From Sphingobacterium sp. R2 (GTDB lineage: Bacteria > Bacteroidota > Bacteroidia > Sphingobacteriales > Sphingobacteriaceae): a stretch of 64,000 nt of DNA. A model generated the notes under the pieces. The model was not told where the DNA came from, ran no database searches, and was given only the letters and a program-made list of their open reading frames with translations. The translations under genes were made by a program, and so were the position numbers. The stretch lies in contig NZ_CP142884.1 of the NCBI RefSeq assembly GCF_040760075.1, positions 4,092,001-4,156,000 on the forward strand. The letters are read 5' to 3'. Below are positions 15,107-24,504 of this stretch, piece after piece (positions within the stretch are counted from its first letter, which is position 1; every line of letters starts with the position of its first letter).

Positions 15107-15698
15107 ATTGATGAATTATAATGAAAAAATTGCAGCTGTATTGGCCAGTACGCTAAAGCTGATACAGACCAACGGCTTCCATGGAACGCCGATGAGTAAA
15201 ATCGCACAAGACTCTGATGTAGCTATAGGAACTATCTACCATTATTTCCCTTCAAAAGATGATCTGATCTTTGCGCTGTTCAAACACTGTAGAACACTGT
15301 TAAATGATTATATTTTTGATGGTATAAGAGATGATTTCGAGTATAGAGATTCATTTTTTCATATTTGGCGCAATTTTGTCAAATTCTATCTCGAGAATGG
15401 GCCCATCTTCAGTTTTTTTGAGCAATTTTTTTCGTCCCCTTACTACGAAAAAAATAAAGCGGAGATACAAGAGCCCTTGGGCGGGCAAAATAAAGTTGTC
15501 GACTTCCTGCAAGAGGGTATCGATCGGAAAATTTTAAAGCAGGTAGATGTCCATCTGTTAGTGGCCAGTTACATCGGAGTGGCATTATCGACGGTACATA
15601 GTATCAAATTCAAAGATCTGAGTTTTTCTGAACAAAATGTTGATATACTGGTGGGGATTATTTGGGACGGAGCTATTAATAAAGAAAATAATAATTAA
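15096..15698 (+). CDS. TetR/AcrR family transcriptional regulator
   Basis: A 200-residue repressor with the typical N-terminal helix-turn-helix (TLKLIQTNGFHGTPMSKIAQDSD then VAIGTIYHYFPSKDDLI, about residues 13-55) and a variable C-terminal ligand-binding domain. The first of four genes followed by TolC, adaptor and RND pump genes, it is almost surely the local regulator of the pump and co-transcribed with it (8-base gap). ATG 15096 and ATG 15111 are both possible; the second would drop five residues before the helical domain. Inducing ligands are unknown. Confidence 0.92.
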   Translation: MNVRLMNYNEKIAAVLASTLKLIQTNGFHGTPMSKIAQDSDVAIGTIYHYFPSKDDLIFALFKHCRTLLNDYIFDGIRDDFEYRDSFFHIWRNFVKFYLENGPIFSFFEQFFSSPYYEKNKAEIQEPLGGQNKVVDFLQEGIDRKILKQVDVHLLVASYIGVALSTVHSIKFKDLSFSEQNVDILVGIIWDGAINKENNN

Positions 15699-15706
15699 TT
15701 ACATAT

Positions 15707-17032
15707 ATGAAGTTTAATAAAATCGTTTATTCTTTAGCGACCCTTTCGCTTCTGAGTAATACAGGATTTGCACAACAGCAACCTGAAAGCTTGCCGCCAA
15801 ATGCGACACTTCAGCAGCTGATAGATTATGCTTTACGGAATAAAATTTCGATTAAGCAAGCCGAGCTTGATGAAACCATCGGGGAAAGAGATATTGATAT
15901 TTCACTTTCTGGTTGGTATCCGCAGCTGGGTTTAACCGGCAATTTCAATCACAACGTCAAATTGCCGACGATGTTCTTTAATGGTGCTAATATCCCTCTG
16001 GGAACTAAAAATAGTAGTGCATTAACGTTGCAGGCTGACCAACAAATTCTAAACCCGGCGTTAATGCAAGCCAAAAAAGGGGCTGACCTGCTTCGGCTAA
16101 GTAACAGACAAAATACCGAAAGTCAGAAAATCGACGCCGTTGTCGATGTCAGCAAAGCTTATTACGACATTTTGACTTCGGAAGAACAAATTAAAATTGT
16201 TCAGGAAAACATCGCCCGCCTCCAAAAGCAATACAATGATTCACATGTACGTTATGAAGTTGGTGTGGTGGATAAGACCGATTACAAGCGTGCACAGATC
16301 GCCTTGGCTAATGCCAAAGCTGACGAAAAGCGTACCGTAGAGATGCGCAAATATAAATATGACTATTTAAAACAGCTTTTGGCATTAGATAAAAGTCAAA
16401 ACTTGACCTTATCTTTCAATAACGCTGATATGGAAAGTCAAATCTTATTGGATACGACCTCCGGATTGAATGTGACCAATCGCATTGAATTTCAACAATT
16501 ACAGACTTCCAAAAAGATTCAACAATTAAACACGCAATATTATAAGTGGACTTATCTTCCAAACATCAGTGCTTTCTATAATTACGCATTTAACTACAGA
16601 AACAACAGTTTTGGAAAGTTGTACAATGATAATATTCCTAGTTCGGTTGCAGGTTTAAATCTATCGCTCCCTATTTTTCAAGGATTTAAGCGTAAAAATC
16701 AAATCAATAAATCCAGACTTCAGGAAGAGCGCATTGATTGGGATATTAAGAACTTAGAGACTTCGGTCAATACGCAATATTCAATGGCACGTGCCACTTA
16801 TAATGCCAATCTAAGTGACTGGAAAACTGCCCAGGAAAATGTTACACTCTCCAAAGAAGTTTATGAGACAATCAAACTACAATATGATGAGGGGATCAAA
16901 ACATATCTGGATTTGATGACAGCTGAGACTGATTTAAAGACAACACAACTGAATTATTTGAATGCGCTCTATGCCTTGTTGGCGAGTAAGCTTGATGTGC
17001 AAAAAGCTATCGGATCAATTCAAACAAATTAA
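15707..17032 (+). CDS. TolC family outer-membrane efflux protein
   Basis: A 441-residue protein with a signal peptide (about 1-22, ending GFAQQ) and two OEP repeats rich in long helices (ATLQQLIDYALRNKISIKQAELD, and the later SVNTQYSMARATYNANLSDW half). The near-terminal YDEGIKTYLDLMTAETDL is a hallmark of TolC channels. It forms the trimeric outer-membrane duct of the pump. It sits between the TetR and adaptor genes in one operon, and the next gene starts 28 bases after its stop. Confidence 0.95.
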   Translation: MKFNKIVYSLATLSLLSNTGFAQQQPESLPPNATLQQLIDYALRNKISIKQAELDETIGERDIDISLSGWYPQLGLTGNFNHNVKLPTMFFNGANIPLGTKNSSALTLQADQQILNPALMQAKKGADLLRLSNRQNTESQKIDAVVDVSKAYYDILTSEEQIKIVQENIARLQKQYNDSHVRYEVGVVDKTDYKRAQIALANAKADEKRTVEMRKYKYDYLKQLLALDKSQNLTLSFNNADMESQILLDTTSGLNVTNRIEFQQLQTSKKIQQLNTQYYKWTYLPNISAFYNYAFNYRNNSFGKLYNDNIPSSVAGLNLSLPIFQGFKRKNQINKSRLQEERIDWDIKNLETSVNTQYSMARATYNANLSDWKTAQENVTLSKEVYETIKLQYDEGIKTYLDLMTAETDLKTTQLNYLNALYALLASKLDVQKAIGSIQTN

Positions 17033-17060
17033 TCAATTAAAAAGGAAACTAATACATATC

Positions 17061-18218
17061 ATGAATAAAAGACAATTATTATTCGCTTTCTTCCTAGGGA
17101 CAGCTTTAGTATGGACCTCTTGTGGAAATAAAGATGCTAAAAAGCAAGGGCCGCCACAGGCGCAAGCCGAGAAAGTCGTTCCAGTTACTTTCGGTGTAGC
17201 ATCGCATGAGATTGTAACAGGTACAATAAGCTATCCTGCGACAGTTAAACCGCTGAATGAAGCAGACTTATTTGCAGAAGTGAGCGGTTATATCACCAAA
17301 ATATATGTCTCAGATGGCGCAGCAGTTACGAAAGGACAAGCGCTTTATGAAATTGATGGTACACGCTATAATGCTGCGGTTCAACAGGCTAAAGCTAGCC
17401 TCCAAGTCGCACAGACAGAATTGGATCGCCAAAAAAGAGATTTAGGAAGATATCAAACATTGGCAGATAAGGATGCAATCGCAAAACAGACCTTTGATAA
17501 TGCGCAATCAAGCGTTGCTGCTGCTCAAGCACAGGTAGAGTCTGCTCGCGCAGCACTACTCACAGCAAATACCAATTTATCACGATCGACTATTCGGGCT
17601 CCGTTTAGTGGCACTGTAGGAATATCACAGGTACGGTTGGGAGCTTTAGTGAATCCTGGTACTACCCTGTTGAACACCTTATCTTCTACAAGTCCAATTG
17701 CTGTAGAGTTTCAGGTAAATGAAAAGGACATTAGCAAATTTAGCCAATTACAAAGTAGCCGTTCGTCTTCCGATCTTTCGCTTATGCTACCCAATGGAAG
17801 CACTTATGAGGGCAAAGGAACGATCACAACCATTGACCGGGCAGTCGATCCTGCAACTGGAACGATCAAAGTACGGGCGACATTTCCGAACAATGCCAAT
17901 GAACTGCGTGCAGGTATGAATATCACCATGAATGTATCAACAACCTCTTCCAAAGAAGAAATTGTTGTTCCCTACAAAGCGGTATTTGAGCAGTTAGGTG
18001 TTTTCAATATATATACCGTCAACGACAGCAGTAAAGCGGAGATACATCAAGTAAAACTGGGTATCAAAGCTGGCGACAAAATCGTGATCAAAGAAGGTGT
18101 CAAAGATGGCGAGAAAATTATCGTCGATGGCACTATGAATGTCCAAAATGGAGTTAAAGTAGTGGATGCTGCCGTGGCAGCTCAACAGGCTGCGAAAGGA
18201 GCTCCTCAGGGAAAATAA
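17061..18218 (+). CDS. RND efflux periplasmic adaptor (AcrA/MexA-like lipoprotein)
   Basis: A 385-residue membrane-fusion protein linking the inner-membrane pump to TolC. The lipoprotein signal has its Cys in VWTSCG (about residue 19). Then come a lipoyl half (EVSGYITKIYVSDGAAVTKG), a helical hairpin (about 100-175, rich in Ala and Gln), the second lipoyl half (STIRAPFSGTVGISQVRLGA), a beta-barrel and a membrane-proximal domain. The ATG at 17061 is chosen because it begins the signal peptide; the frame stays open upstream into tolC, but that extension has no sense. It lies 37 bases upstream of the pump gene. Confidence 0.95.
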   Translation: MNKRQLLFAFFLGTALVWTSCGNKDAKKQGPPQAQAEKVVPVTFGVASHEIVTGTISYPATVKPLNEADLFAEVSGYITKIYVSDGAAVTKGQALYEIDGTRYNAAVQQAKASLQVAQTELDRQKRDLGRYQTLADKDAIAKQTFDNAQSSVAAAQAQVESARAALLTANTNLSRSTIRAPFSGTVGISQVRLGALVNPGTTLLNTLSSTSPIAVEFQVNEKDISKFSQLQSSRSSSDLSLMLPNGSTYEGKGTITTIDRAVDPATGTIKVRATFPNNANELRAGMNITMNVSTTSSKEEIVVPYKAVFEQLGVFNIYTVNDSSKAEIHQVKLGIKAGDKIVIKEGVKDGEKIIVDGTMNVQNGVKVVDAAVAAQQAAKGAPQGK

Positions 18219-18255
18219 CACCACTAATTTTTAAAGAGAATCTAAAAAATATAGA

Positions 18256-21200
18256 ATGATTTCAGAAGTATTTATTAAGAGGCCAGTTACCGCAATCGTT
18301 ATTTCGATTTTGATTTCAATCATCGGAATTATTGCAGTATCGACGTTGCCAATTAGCCAGTATCCTTCTATTGCGCCTCCAACAGTGACTGTTACAGCAA
18401 ATTACACTGGAGCGGATGCACAGACGGTTGAACAAACCGTGACAACTCTTATCGAGAGTCAGATCAATGGTACACCTGGCATGATTTATATGTCGTCTAA
18501 TAGCACATCCAATGGTCAAGCAACAATTACGGTGACATTTGAAGTAGGTACGGATATCGATATAGCTACCCTAGATGTACAAAACCGTGTGGGAATTGCT
18601 GAACCAGCCCTTCCTGAAGCTGTTAGACGTCTGGGGATTACTACACGTAAAGCCAATAACGACATCCTTATGTTAGTTGCGCTAACTTCTCCAAAAGGAA
18701 CGAGAAGCGAAAACTTCTTAGCTAATTACAACAACTTATACGTTAAAGACGCTCTATTACGTGTGAAAGGTGTCGGTGACGTAACCGCCTTTGGTCAGCC
18801 ATTCTCCATGCGGGTATGGCTTGATGCGAACAAATTGGCTAACTTGAGCATGACTCCTGCCGATGTATCGACTGCAATTGCAGAACAAAACTCCCGTATA
18901 CCTGGCGGTAGCGTCGGTGGACGTCCGCAAGAGTCGTCAACGGTATTTGAGTACCCGGTGATTACCGATAGTGACCTTTCCAATCCAGAGGATTTTGAAA
19001 ACATCATTGTAAAAACCAATAAGGATGGGTCTATTGTACTTTTAAAGGATGTTGCACGTGTAGAATTGGGTCAGTTCAATTATGGTACATCATCTACCGT
19101 AAACGGTATGACCTCCTCGGCCATGATGATCAACCAGACACCTGGAGGTAATGCAGTCGAGTCGGCTGAAGGTATTGTTAATGCTTTGGAAAAATTGAAG
19201 AAATCTTTCCCAACAGATGTAGATTATACAATCAGTTACGAAACTGTATCCGTTGTAAATGCCTCAATATCTTCCGTTATACACACGCTAGTTGAAGCAT
19301 TAATTCTAGTTACGGTTGTGGTGTTTTTCTTCCTTCAAAGTTGGAGGGCAACATTAATTCCTGTACTGGCCATTCCAGTGTCCATCGTGGGTACCTTCAT
19401 CTTCTTCCTGATGTTTGGGTTTTCAATCAACAACCTGACGATGCTTGCTTTTGTATTAGCCATCGGTATTGTGGTGGATGATGCCATTGTTGTTGTGGAA
19501 GCAGTACAGCATTACATCGACCACTATAAGCTGGATGCAAAAGAAGCAACAAGGCGCGCTATGGGCGATATTACAGCTCCGGTTATTGCAATTGCATTGA
19601 TTTTGGCAGCCGTATTTGTACCAGTCGGTTTTATACCAGGCATGGTCGGTAAATTGTACCAACAATTTGCCATCACGATCGCCGTATCCGTCATGCTATC
19701 TGCATTTATAGCGCTTTCATTAACCCCAGCATTATGTTCAATTTTATTGAAGCCTACAGCAGTACATGAAGGCGCAAGAGGATTGAATAAATTTTTCTAT
19801 AAATTTAATGTTTGGTTTGAAAAAGTAACGATAAAATACTCAAATGGTGTAAAACAGGCGATCAAAAAAGCACCCCTGGTATTGATCATTCTCTTATGTA
19901 TTTTTATTGGAACAGGATGGATGTTTACAACCAAACCTACTGGATTTATTCCTTCTGAGGATGGTGGTGCATTTTTTGCAGGTATAACGTTGCCAGAAGG
20001 TTCATCCTCTGCGCGTACAAATGAAGTGCTAAAAGAAATTGAAGCTGATCTGCATAAGACATTCCCCGAAATCAAATATGTTACTGCAATCTCCGGTATC
20101 AATATCTTGAATCGTGCATTTAAATCCAATGGAGCGACAGTATTCGTTTCGCTTAAACCTTGGGAAACGCGTACACGCACTGCAAACGATATTGCAGGGA
20201 TGATTATGGGCAAGTATGCAGGCTATACCAAGGCCAGAGTATTAGCTGTAACGCCACCGGCAATTCCAGGTTTAGGTACATCTGGGGGTTTCTCGATGCA
20301 GGTACAGGATTTGCAAACTGTAAACATCAAAGACTTCGAAGCCACAGTCGGTAAATTCTTGATGGCTGCCAACCAACGTCCGGAAATTGGAATGGCTTAC
20401 ACATTGTTTAATACCAATTCGCCAAACTACAAATTGGAGGTAAACCGTGAACAGGCAAAACGTATGGGTGTGCCGATCTCAAGTATCTATTCAACAATAT
20501 CATCGTATTTAGGTAGTAGTTATGTCAATGACTTCACAAAGTATGGACGTAGTTATCGGGTTGTTACACAAGCCGATATACCATACCGCATGAATATTGA
20601 AGATATCAATAAGTTGTATGTCAACAATATCTCAGGAAACCCTGTACCTATGGGTACCCTGGTTACTTATGAACTAACGACAATGCCTTCAATCATCAAT
20701 CACTACAATATCTTTAGAAGTATTGAGGTCAACGGTAGCTCAGCTCCGGGTTATTCGTCAGGGGATGCTCTGAAAGCTTTACAGGAAGTTGCTGCCCAAA
20801 CTTTGCCAGAAGGTTTTGACTATCAATTTTCCGGTCTATCATTACAAGAAATGCAATCGGGATCTAAGACCATTCAAATTTTTGCGTTGTGTATTCTATT
20901 TGTGTTCCTACTTTTAGCAGCATTGTACGAAAGCTGGTCTGTACCATTTTCTATTTTATTATCTGTGCCGTTGGGCGTATTTGGAGCAATCTTAACATTG
21001 ACGCTGATTCCAACCTTGGATAATAACATCTATGCACAAATCGGTTTGGTTACAATTATTGGTCTAGCAGCCAAAAATGCAATTCTGATTGTAGAGTTTG
21101 CCAAGGAAAGGGTTGATATTGGAATGAACCTTTATGAGGCAACTTTAGATGCAGTAAAATTGCGTTTACGCCCAATCATCATGACATCTTTTGCATTCAT

Positions 21201-21426
21201 TTTGGGGATTATTCCATTGATGCTATCCCACGGTGCTGGTGCTATATCTCGCCAAACAATTGGTTGGACCGTATTTGGCGGTATGACTGCCGCTACCCTC
21301 CTTGCGATATTTATCGTTCCCGTTCTGTTCGTCGTGATTACACGCATGGCCTATGGTAAGAAAAAACTAGCAGAATTAGAGGCTAATTTCGATGCGGAGA
21401 AAGCTAAAAATTTAAGTGCCCACTAG
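18256..21426 (+). CDS. RND multidrug efflux pump, AcrB/HAE1 family
   Basis: A 1056-residue inner-membrane proton-drug antiporter. The N-terminus reads FIKRPVTAIVISILI, typical of the family. NRV and PG motifs of the porter domain follow, and the two 6-helix bundles are clear. Helix 4 contains AIGIVVDDAIVVVEAV (about residues 400-415), with the two adjacent aspartates of the proton relay. GLAAKNAILIVEFAKE (about 935-950) supplies the relay lysine. Length matches AcrB and the HAE-1 group rather than the heavy-metal CusA group. It ends the TetR-TolC-adaptor operon and is followed by a strong terminator. Confidence 0.97.
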   Translation: MISEVFIKRPVTAIVISILISIIGIIAVSTLPISQYPSIAPPTVTVTANYTGADAQTVEQTVTTLIESQINGTPGMIYMSSNSTSNGQATITVTFEVGTDIDIATLDVQNRVGIAEPALPEAVRRLGITTRKANNDILMLVALTSPKGTRSENFLANYNNLYVKDALLRVKGVGDVTAFGQPFSMRVWLDANKLANLSMTPADVSTAIAEQNSRIPGGSVGGRPQESSTVFEYPVITDSDLSNPEDFENIIVKTNKDGSIVLLKDVARVELGQFNYGTSSTVNGMTSSAMMINQTPGGNAVESAEGIVNALEKLKKSFPTDVDYTISYETVSVVNASISSVIHTLVEALILVTVVVFFFLQSWRATLIPVLAIPVSIVGTFIFFLMFGFSINNLTMLAFVLAIGIVVDDAIVVVEAVQHYIDHYKLDAKEATRRAMGDITAPVIAIALILAAVFVPVGFIPGMVGKLYQQFAITIAVSVMLSAFIALSLTPALCSILLKPTAVHEGARGLNKFFYKFNVWFEKVTIKYSNGVKQAIKKAPLVLIILLCIFIGTGWMFTTKPTGFIPSEDGGAFFAGITLPEGSSSARTNEVLKEIEADLHKTFPEIKYVTAISGINILNRAFKSNGATVFVSLKPWETRTRTANDIAGMIMGKYAGYTKARVLAVTPPAIPGLGTSGGFSMQVQDLQTVNIKDFEATVGKFLMAANQRPEIGMAYTLFNTNSPNYKLEVNREQAKRMGVPISSIYSTISSYLGSSYVNDFTKYGRSYRVVTQADIPYRMNIEDINKLYVNNISGNPVPMGTLVTYELTTMPSIINHYNIFRSIEVNGSSAPGYSSGDALKALQEVAAQTLPEGFDYQFSGLSLQEMQSGSKTIQIFALCILFVFLLLAALYESWSVPFSILLSVPLGVFGAILTLTLIPTLDNNIYAQIGLVTIIGLAAKNAILIVEFAKERVDIGMNLYEATLDAVKLRLRPIIMTSFAFILGIIPLMLSHGAGAISRQTIGWTVFGGMTAATLLAIFIVPVLFVVITRMAYGKKKLAELEANFDAEKAKNLSAH

Positions 21427-21471
21427 TTATATGTTGCCTCTGGTATTAAAATAAATACCGGGCTAACCGCA

Positions 21472-21509
21472 AAGAAGCCTTTCCTAAAATTCGGGAAAGG
21501 CTTCTTTTT
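21472..21509 (+). terminator. Rho-independent terminator of the efflux operon
   Basis: A 13-base perfect stem AAGAAGCCTTTCC/GGAAAGGCTTCTT (21472-21484, 21494-21506) is followed by a T-run. Confidence 0.92.
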
Positions 21510-21558
21510 GCTTGTCCAATTATATTTCTTTATTTTTACCATTCACTATTAAAAATAT

Positions 21559-22170
21559 ATGTCACCTGAATCACAACGTAAATTTGAATTACTAAACCTC
21601 CTCGCCGAGTCCTACGATGCGCTATTGTTTGATGTCGATGGTACTTTGGCAGATAATATGCACGCGCATAAACAAGCATACAAAGCTGCGGCAGAACACT
21701 ATGGAATTGAATTGGATGTTAATTTGATCGACGAAACTGCCGGATGGCCAACTGTTGCTGTTGCAGAAGAAATCAGCAAACGCTATGAAGTGGATTTCGA
21801 TTATCAGGAATTTTCCGCGCTTAAATCTACTATATTTCGCGATGAATATGTATTTAAAACCCAACCAGTAGATTATGTCGTTGAACATCTAAAATATCAA
21901 AAAGGCAAAAAACATATTGCTGCTGTATCTGGAGGAACGAGATCGACTTTATCGATGACATTGAATACCATTGGTGTATGGGATGATCTGGAAACATTGG
22001 TGTGTGCAGGCGATACTCCCGAAGGGAAACCCTCTCCCCAGCCTTTTCTTTTGGCAGCCTCACAATTAAATATTGATCCCAAAAGATGCTTGGTGTACGA
22101 AGATGGTATTCCGGGAGTTGAAGGTGCTAAAGCCGCAGGAATGGGTTGGGTTCGCGTAGATGAAATTTAA
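21559..22170 (+). CDS. HAD-superfamily phosphatase, beta-phosphoglucomutase-like
   Basis: A 203-residue subfamily IA haloacid dehalogenase-like hydrolase. Motif I is LLFDVDGTLADN (nucleophile Asp at about residue 26) with a helical cap after it. Motif II is AVSGGTRS, motif III is the lysine in EGKPSPQPF, and motif IV is VYEDGIPGVEGAKAAGM. Such enzymes dephosphorylate small sugar phosphates or 2-phosphoglycolate, or isomerise beta-glucose-1-phosphate, and the sequence does not decide which. It is a single gene between two terminators. Confidence 0.88.
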   Translation: MSPESQRKFELLNLLAESYDALLFDVDGTLADNMHAHKQAYKAAAEHYGIELDVNLIDETAGWPTVAVAEEISKRYEVDFDYQEFSALKSTIFRDEYVFKTQPVDYVVEHLKYQKGKKHIAAVSGGTRSTLSMTLNTIGVWDDLETLVCAGDTPEGKPSPQPFLLAASQLNIDPKRCLVYEDGIPGVEGAKAAGMGWVRVDEI

Positions 22171-22187
22171 TACCTAGAATGCGATAA

Positions 22188-22224
22188 AAAAGCCGCAATA
22201 AATTAAACACTTATTGCGGCTTTT
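22188..22224. terminator. Bidirectional terminator between HAD and anti-sigma genes
   Basis: AAAAGCCGCAATAA and TTATTGCGGCTTTT form a 14-base perfect stem with a 9-base loop. It is flanked by A on one side and T on the other, and it lies between convergent genes. Confidence 0.9.
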
Positions 22225-22239
22225 GATTATCAGGTAGGA

Positions 22240-23562
22240 TTAAAAACTCGTGATTATTTTCACTCCCCCATTACTGTAGTTCAAATCGGATGATTTTAGT
22301 CCTCCAATCGGGGCTTTGTAATAAGGCTCTACAGAAATCGATAGTTTACCAATTTTTTGCTTCCTACCAACAGAAAAATTAACAAAGCCATTTACACCTT
22401 TTTCATCCACATTTTTATCTGTAGATTTTTGTTTATATTCTGCATTATTAGTCTCATAAATCATCGCGCGTTCCTGATCCAATACACCTACATAAGAGAC
22501 GCCCACAGACGTGTAAAAGTTCCTCGTAATCGCATATCTCACATCCACAGGAATGTCCACGGTTAAGATTTTACCAGAGACTCGTTCATTGCTCTTGGCA
22601 TCCTTTGCATCCGCTGCCCGCGTAATAAAAGAATTACTGATAGTTGACTGTGAAATATAATTTGGTGCATCTAAACTAAATGAGTTTGAAGACATTGCTG
22701 GAGTAATAGGCGTATTCCCAGAAACAGCACCATAATGTTGAATAGAGGCTCCGGACCGGAGGCTTATTTTGCTCGATATATTATAAGCTAGTGCAACGCC
22801 ACCGCCAAGTGTTATACTCTCCGAAGTTGAAGCTGGAGAAATAAAAGCCCCCATCTCCCATTTTTTCTCTCGACTGGTTTCATTCTGCATAATGCTTGTT
22901 CTCGCAGCCCCTTGTTGCATAGCGTAGAGCTGTGAAAGCTTTGCCGCATCATGCTGTGTCCTATTACCAGAAGAAATTGAAACCGAATTAGATTGAGCGG
23001 TAAGACCTTCCACTTCATCTTCGTCCCAATGAATATTCGCTGAGAACTTATTATTCTTTAATGGGATTGCTTGTGGGCTGGTAATCTCCTTCGAAAAAGT
23101 TAAATCAGTCGATTGCATTACCCGTCCAGCATTTAATACCACACGGTTATTTTCGACATGTTGAACGGAATGGTTTGTCACCCCTGCGTAGGTAAACGGT
23201 CTTGTTTGAAATAACTTCTCGCTGACTAAATCATCATCACGAATAACACCCGATAGTGAACGCTTCATGGACTCTTTCAAATCCTTATTATTTACGATCA
23301 CATCATCACTTGTCTGATTCTCGATTTTGACCACAGACGGTGCATCCTTAGGCGTATCGTTATTTAAGCCCCAGTAGCCAACACCAGCAAACACGAGTAA
23401 GGCAGCTGCTGCGCTCCAATACCTCCAATTCGAGGGACTACGTGGGATAGGATCATACGTTGAGGCAAATTTCTCCCAGGAACCTTCTTTATAAGGCAGT
23501 TCATGGTCTTTTAATTGTCCAATGATCTCATCTATCAATTCCTTTTTCTTATTGTCTTTCAT
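22240..23562 (-). CDS. Probable dual-membrane-spanning anti-sigma factor with C-terminal outer-membrane-barrel-like domain
   Basis: A 440-residue protein. Residues 1-45 form a short hydrophilic cytoplasmic domain (ELIDEIIGQLKDHELPYKEG, then SWEKFAS) of the type found in Bacteroidota anti-sigma factors. Residues about 47-66 are one membrane helix (AAAALLVFAGVGYWG). Residues 67-230 are a long polar linker. From about 235 (WEMGAFISPA) the sequence alternates like a beta-barrel (GGGVALAYNISSKISLRSGA, FYTSVGVSYVGVL, SISVEPYYKAPI) and ends in phenylalanine, as outer-membrane barrels do. It follows its ECF sigma gene by 14 bases. Seen: helix plus barrel-like region in one chain. Inferred: it spans both membranes and relays envelope signals to the sigma factor. 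Reports on Bacteroides describe such anti-sigmas controlling vesiculation. A plain periplasmic beta domain is the alternative. Confidence 0.72.
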   Translation of the reverse strand: MKDNKKKELIDEIIGQLKDHELPYKEGSWEKFASTYDPIPRSPSNWRYWSAAAALLVFAGVGYWGLNNDTPKDAPSVVKIENQTSDDVIVNNKDLKESMKRSLSGVIRDDDLVSEKLFQTRPFTYAGVTNHSVQHVENNRVVLNAGRVMQSTDLTFSKEITSPQAIPLKNNKFSANIHWDEDEVEGLTAQSNSVSISSGNRTQHDAAKLSQLYAMQQGAARTSIMQNETSREKKWEMGAFISPASTSESITLGGGVALAYNISSKISLRSGASIQHYGAVSGNTPITPAMSSNSFSLDAPNYISQSTISNSFITRAADAKDAKSNERVSGKILTVDIPVDVRYAITRNFYTSVGVSYVGVLDQERAMIYETNNAEYKQKSTDKNVDEKGVNGFVNFSVGRKQKIGKLSISVEPYYKAPIGGLKSSDLNYSNGGVKIITSF

Positions 23563-23576
23563 CGTAACAACAATAT

Positions 23577-24182
23577 TTATCTTATTTCTTGAACTACGCC
23601 TGTATAATTCAAGTATAATTTCCTAAGTTTTTGCTTCGCTCGCGTCAGATAAGTACGTGAAGTACTATCAGGTATATTAAGCATTTGGGCAATTTCATCG
23701 TGTGAATAACCCTCAATTTCATAGAGATTAAAAATAGTTTTTTGAATTTCAGGAAGCTGATCCAACAGCCGCATAATCTCATTGACTTCCAAACGACTAT
23801 CCAACTGAACTGCTGGTGTGTGCATGTCACCTTCTCCGAGATCTTCAACCGAATAAAGTTGCTTCTTACTTCGTAAAAAATCAATGGAAATATTAGCCGC
23901 TATTCGACCTATCCAAGCTCGAAAAGACTTTTCTAAATTTTCATCGTCAATATCCCGATTAAAAGACTCCAATTTTCGAAAAACTCTAACAAAACTCTCA
24001 TTCACAAGTTCTTCAGCATCCACATCCTGTTTTACATAACGGATAATAATTGCCATGAGATATCCATAATATTTCTTATAAACGAAGGCCTTCCCATCCT
24101 CGCGATCTAGCAAGCAACGTGCTAAGGCATCATCTAAAGACGATAACTTCTTGTTATAAAAATATGATCGAATTATACCCAC
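23577..24182 (-). CDS. ECF-type RNA polymerase sigma factor
   Basis: A 201-residue extracytoplasmic-function sigma factor. Region 2 (about residues 35-105) reads YKKYYGYLMAIIIRYVKQ through VNESFVRVFRKL to WIGRIAANISIDFLRSKK. Region 4 (about 140-195) reads LLDQLPEIQKTIFNLYEIEG, then YSHDEIAQMLNIPDSTSRTY and LTRAKQKLRKL. There is no region 3, as expected. It is the first gene of a two-gene operon with the 440-residue membrane partner, the usual sigma/anti-sigma arrangement. Its targets are unknown. The upstream promoter fits the housekeeping consensus, so basal expression probably does not depend on itself. Confidence 0.93.
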   Translation of the reverse strand: MGIIRSYFYNKKLSSLDDALARCLLDREDGKAFVYKKYYGYLMAIIIRYVKQDVDAEELVNESFVRVFRKLESFNRDIDDENLEKSFRAWIGRIAANISIDFLRSKKQLYSVEDLGEGDMHTPAVQLDSRLEVNEIMRLLDQLPEIQKTIFNLYEIEGYSHDEIAQMLNIPDSTSRTYLTRAKQKLRKLYLNYTGVVQEIR

Positions 24183-24206
24183 TTAACCTATTTAATTATT
24201 AAGTCT

Positions 24207-24237
24207 CAAACTTAGACAAATTGCCTTTGATATGCAA
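24207..24237 (-). promoter_or_regulatory. Promoter of the sigma/anti-sigma operon
   Basis: On the minus strand TTG (24237 to 24235), 20 bases, then TAAGTTTG (24214 to 24207). This is an exact fit to the Bacteroidota -33/-7 promoter, 25 bases before the start codon. Apart from this and the lysS element at 24462, the 322 bases between the sigma gene and lysS hold only AT-rich sequence. Confidence 0.6.
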
Positions 24238-24461
24238 TCGATTACATTATCTATGCAACAATTCACCACATTTCCCCCGGTAACCAACATCTTTTTTTGA
24301 GGAAATAACCGAATTAAAATCATAAAACTTAAAACTAAATAGCCAATTGTCCCCTTGTAATATCACTATTTAACTATTTTTTTACACTTTAACGATACCC
24401 TAAGCATTTTCGCTACAACGATTTCATAAAAAAATCAATAAAAAGAATTGAAAAAAATGGC

Positions 24462-24469
24462 TATTTTTG
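24462..24469 (+). promoter_or_regulatory. -7 promoter element of lysS
   Basis: TATTTTTG matches TAnnTTTG, 35 bases upstream of the lysS ATG. No TTG lies at the ideal distance; one at 24448-24450 is too close. Confidence 0.4.
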
Positions 24470-24504
24470 CTTGATTTTCACATTTTAAATATTATTCATA
24501 CCGA

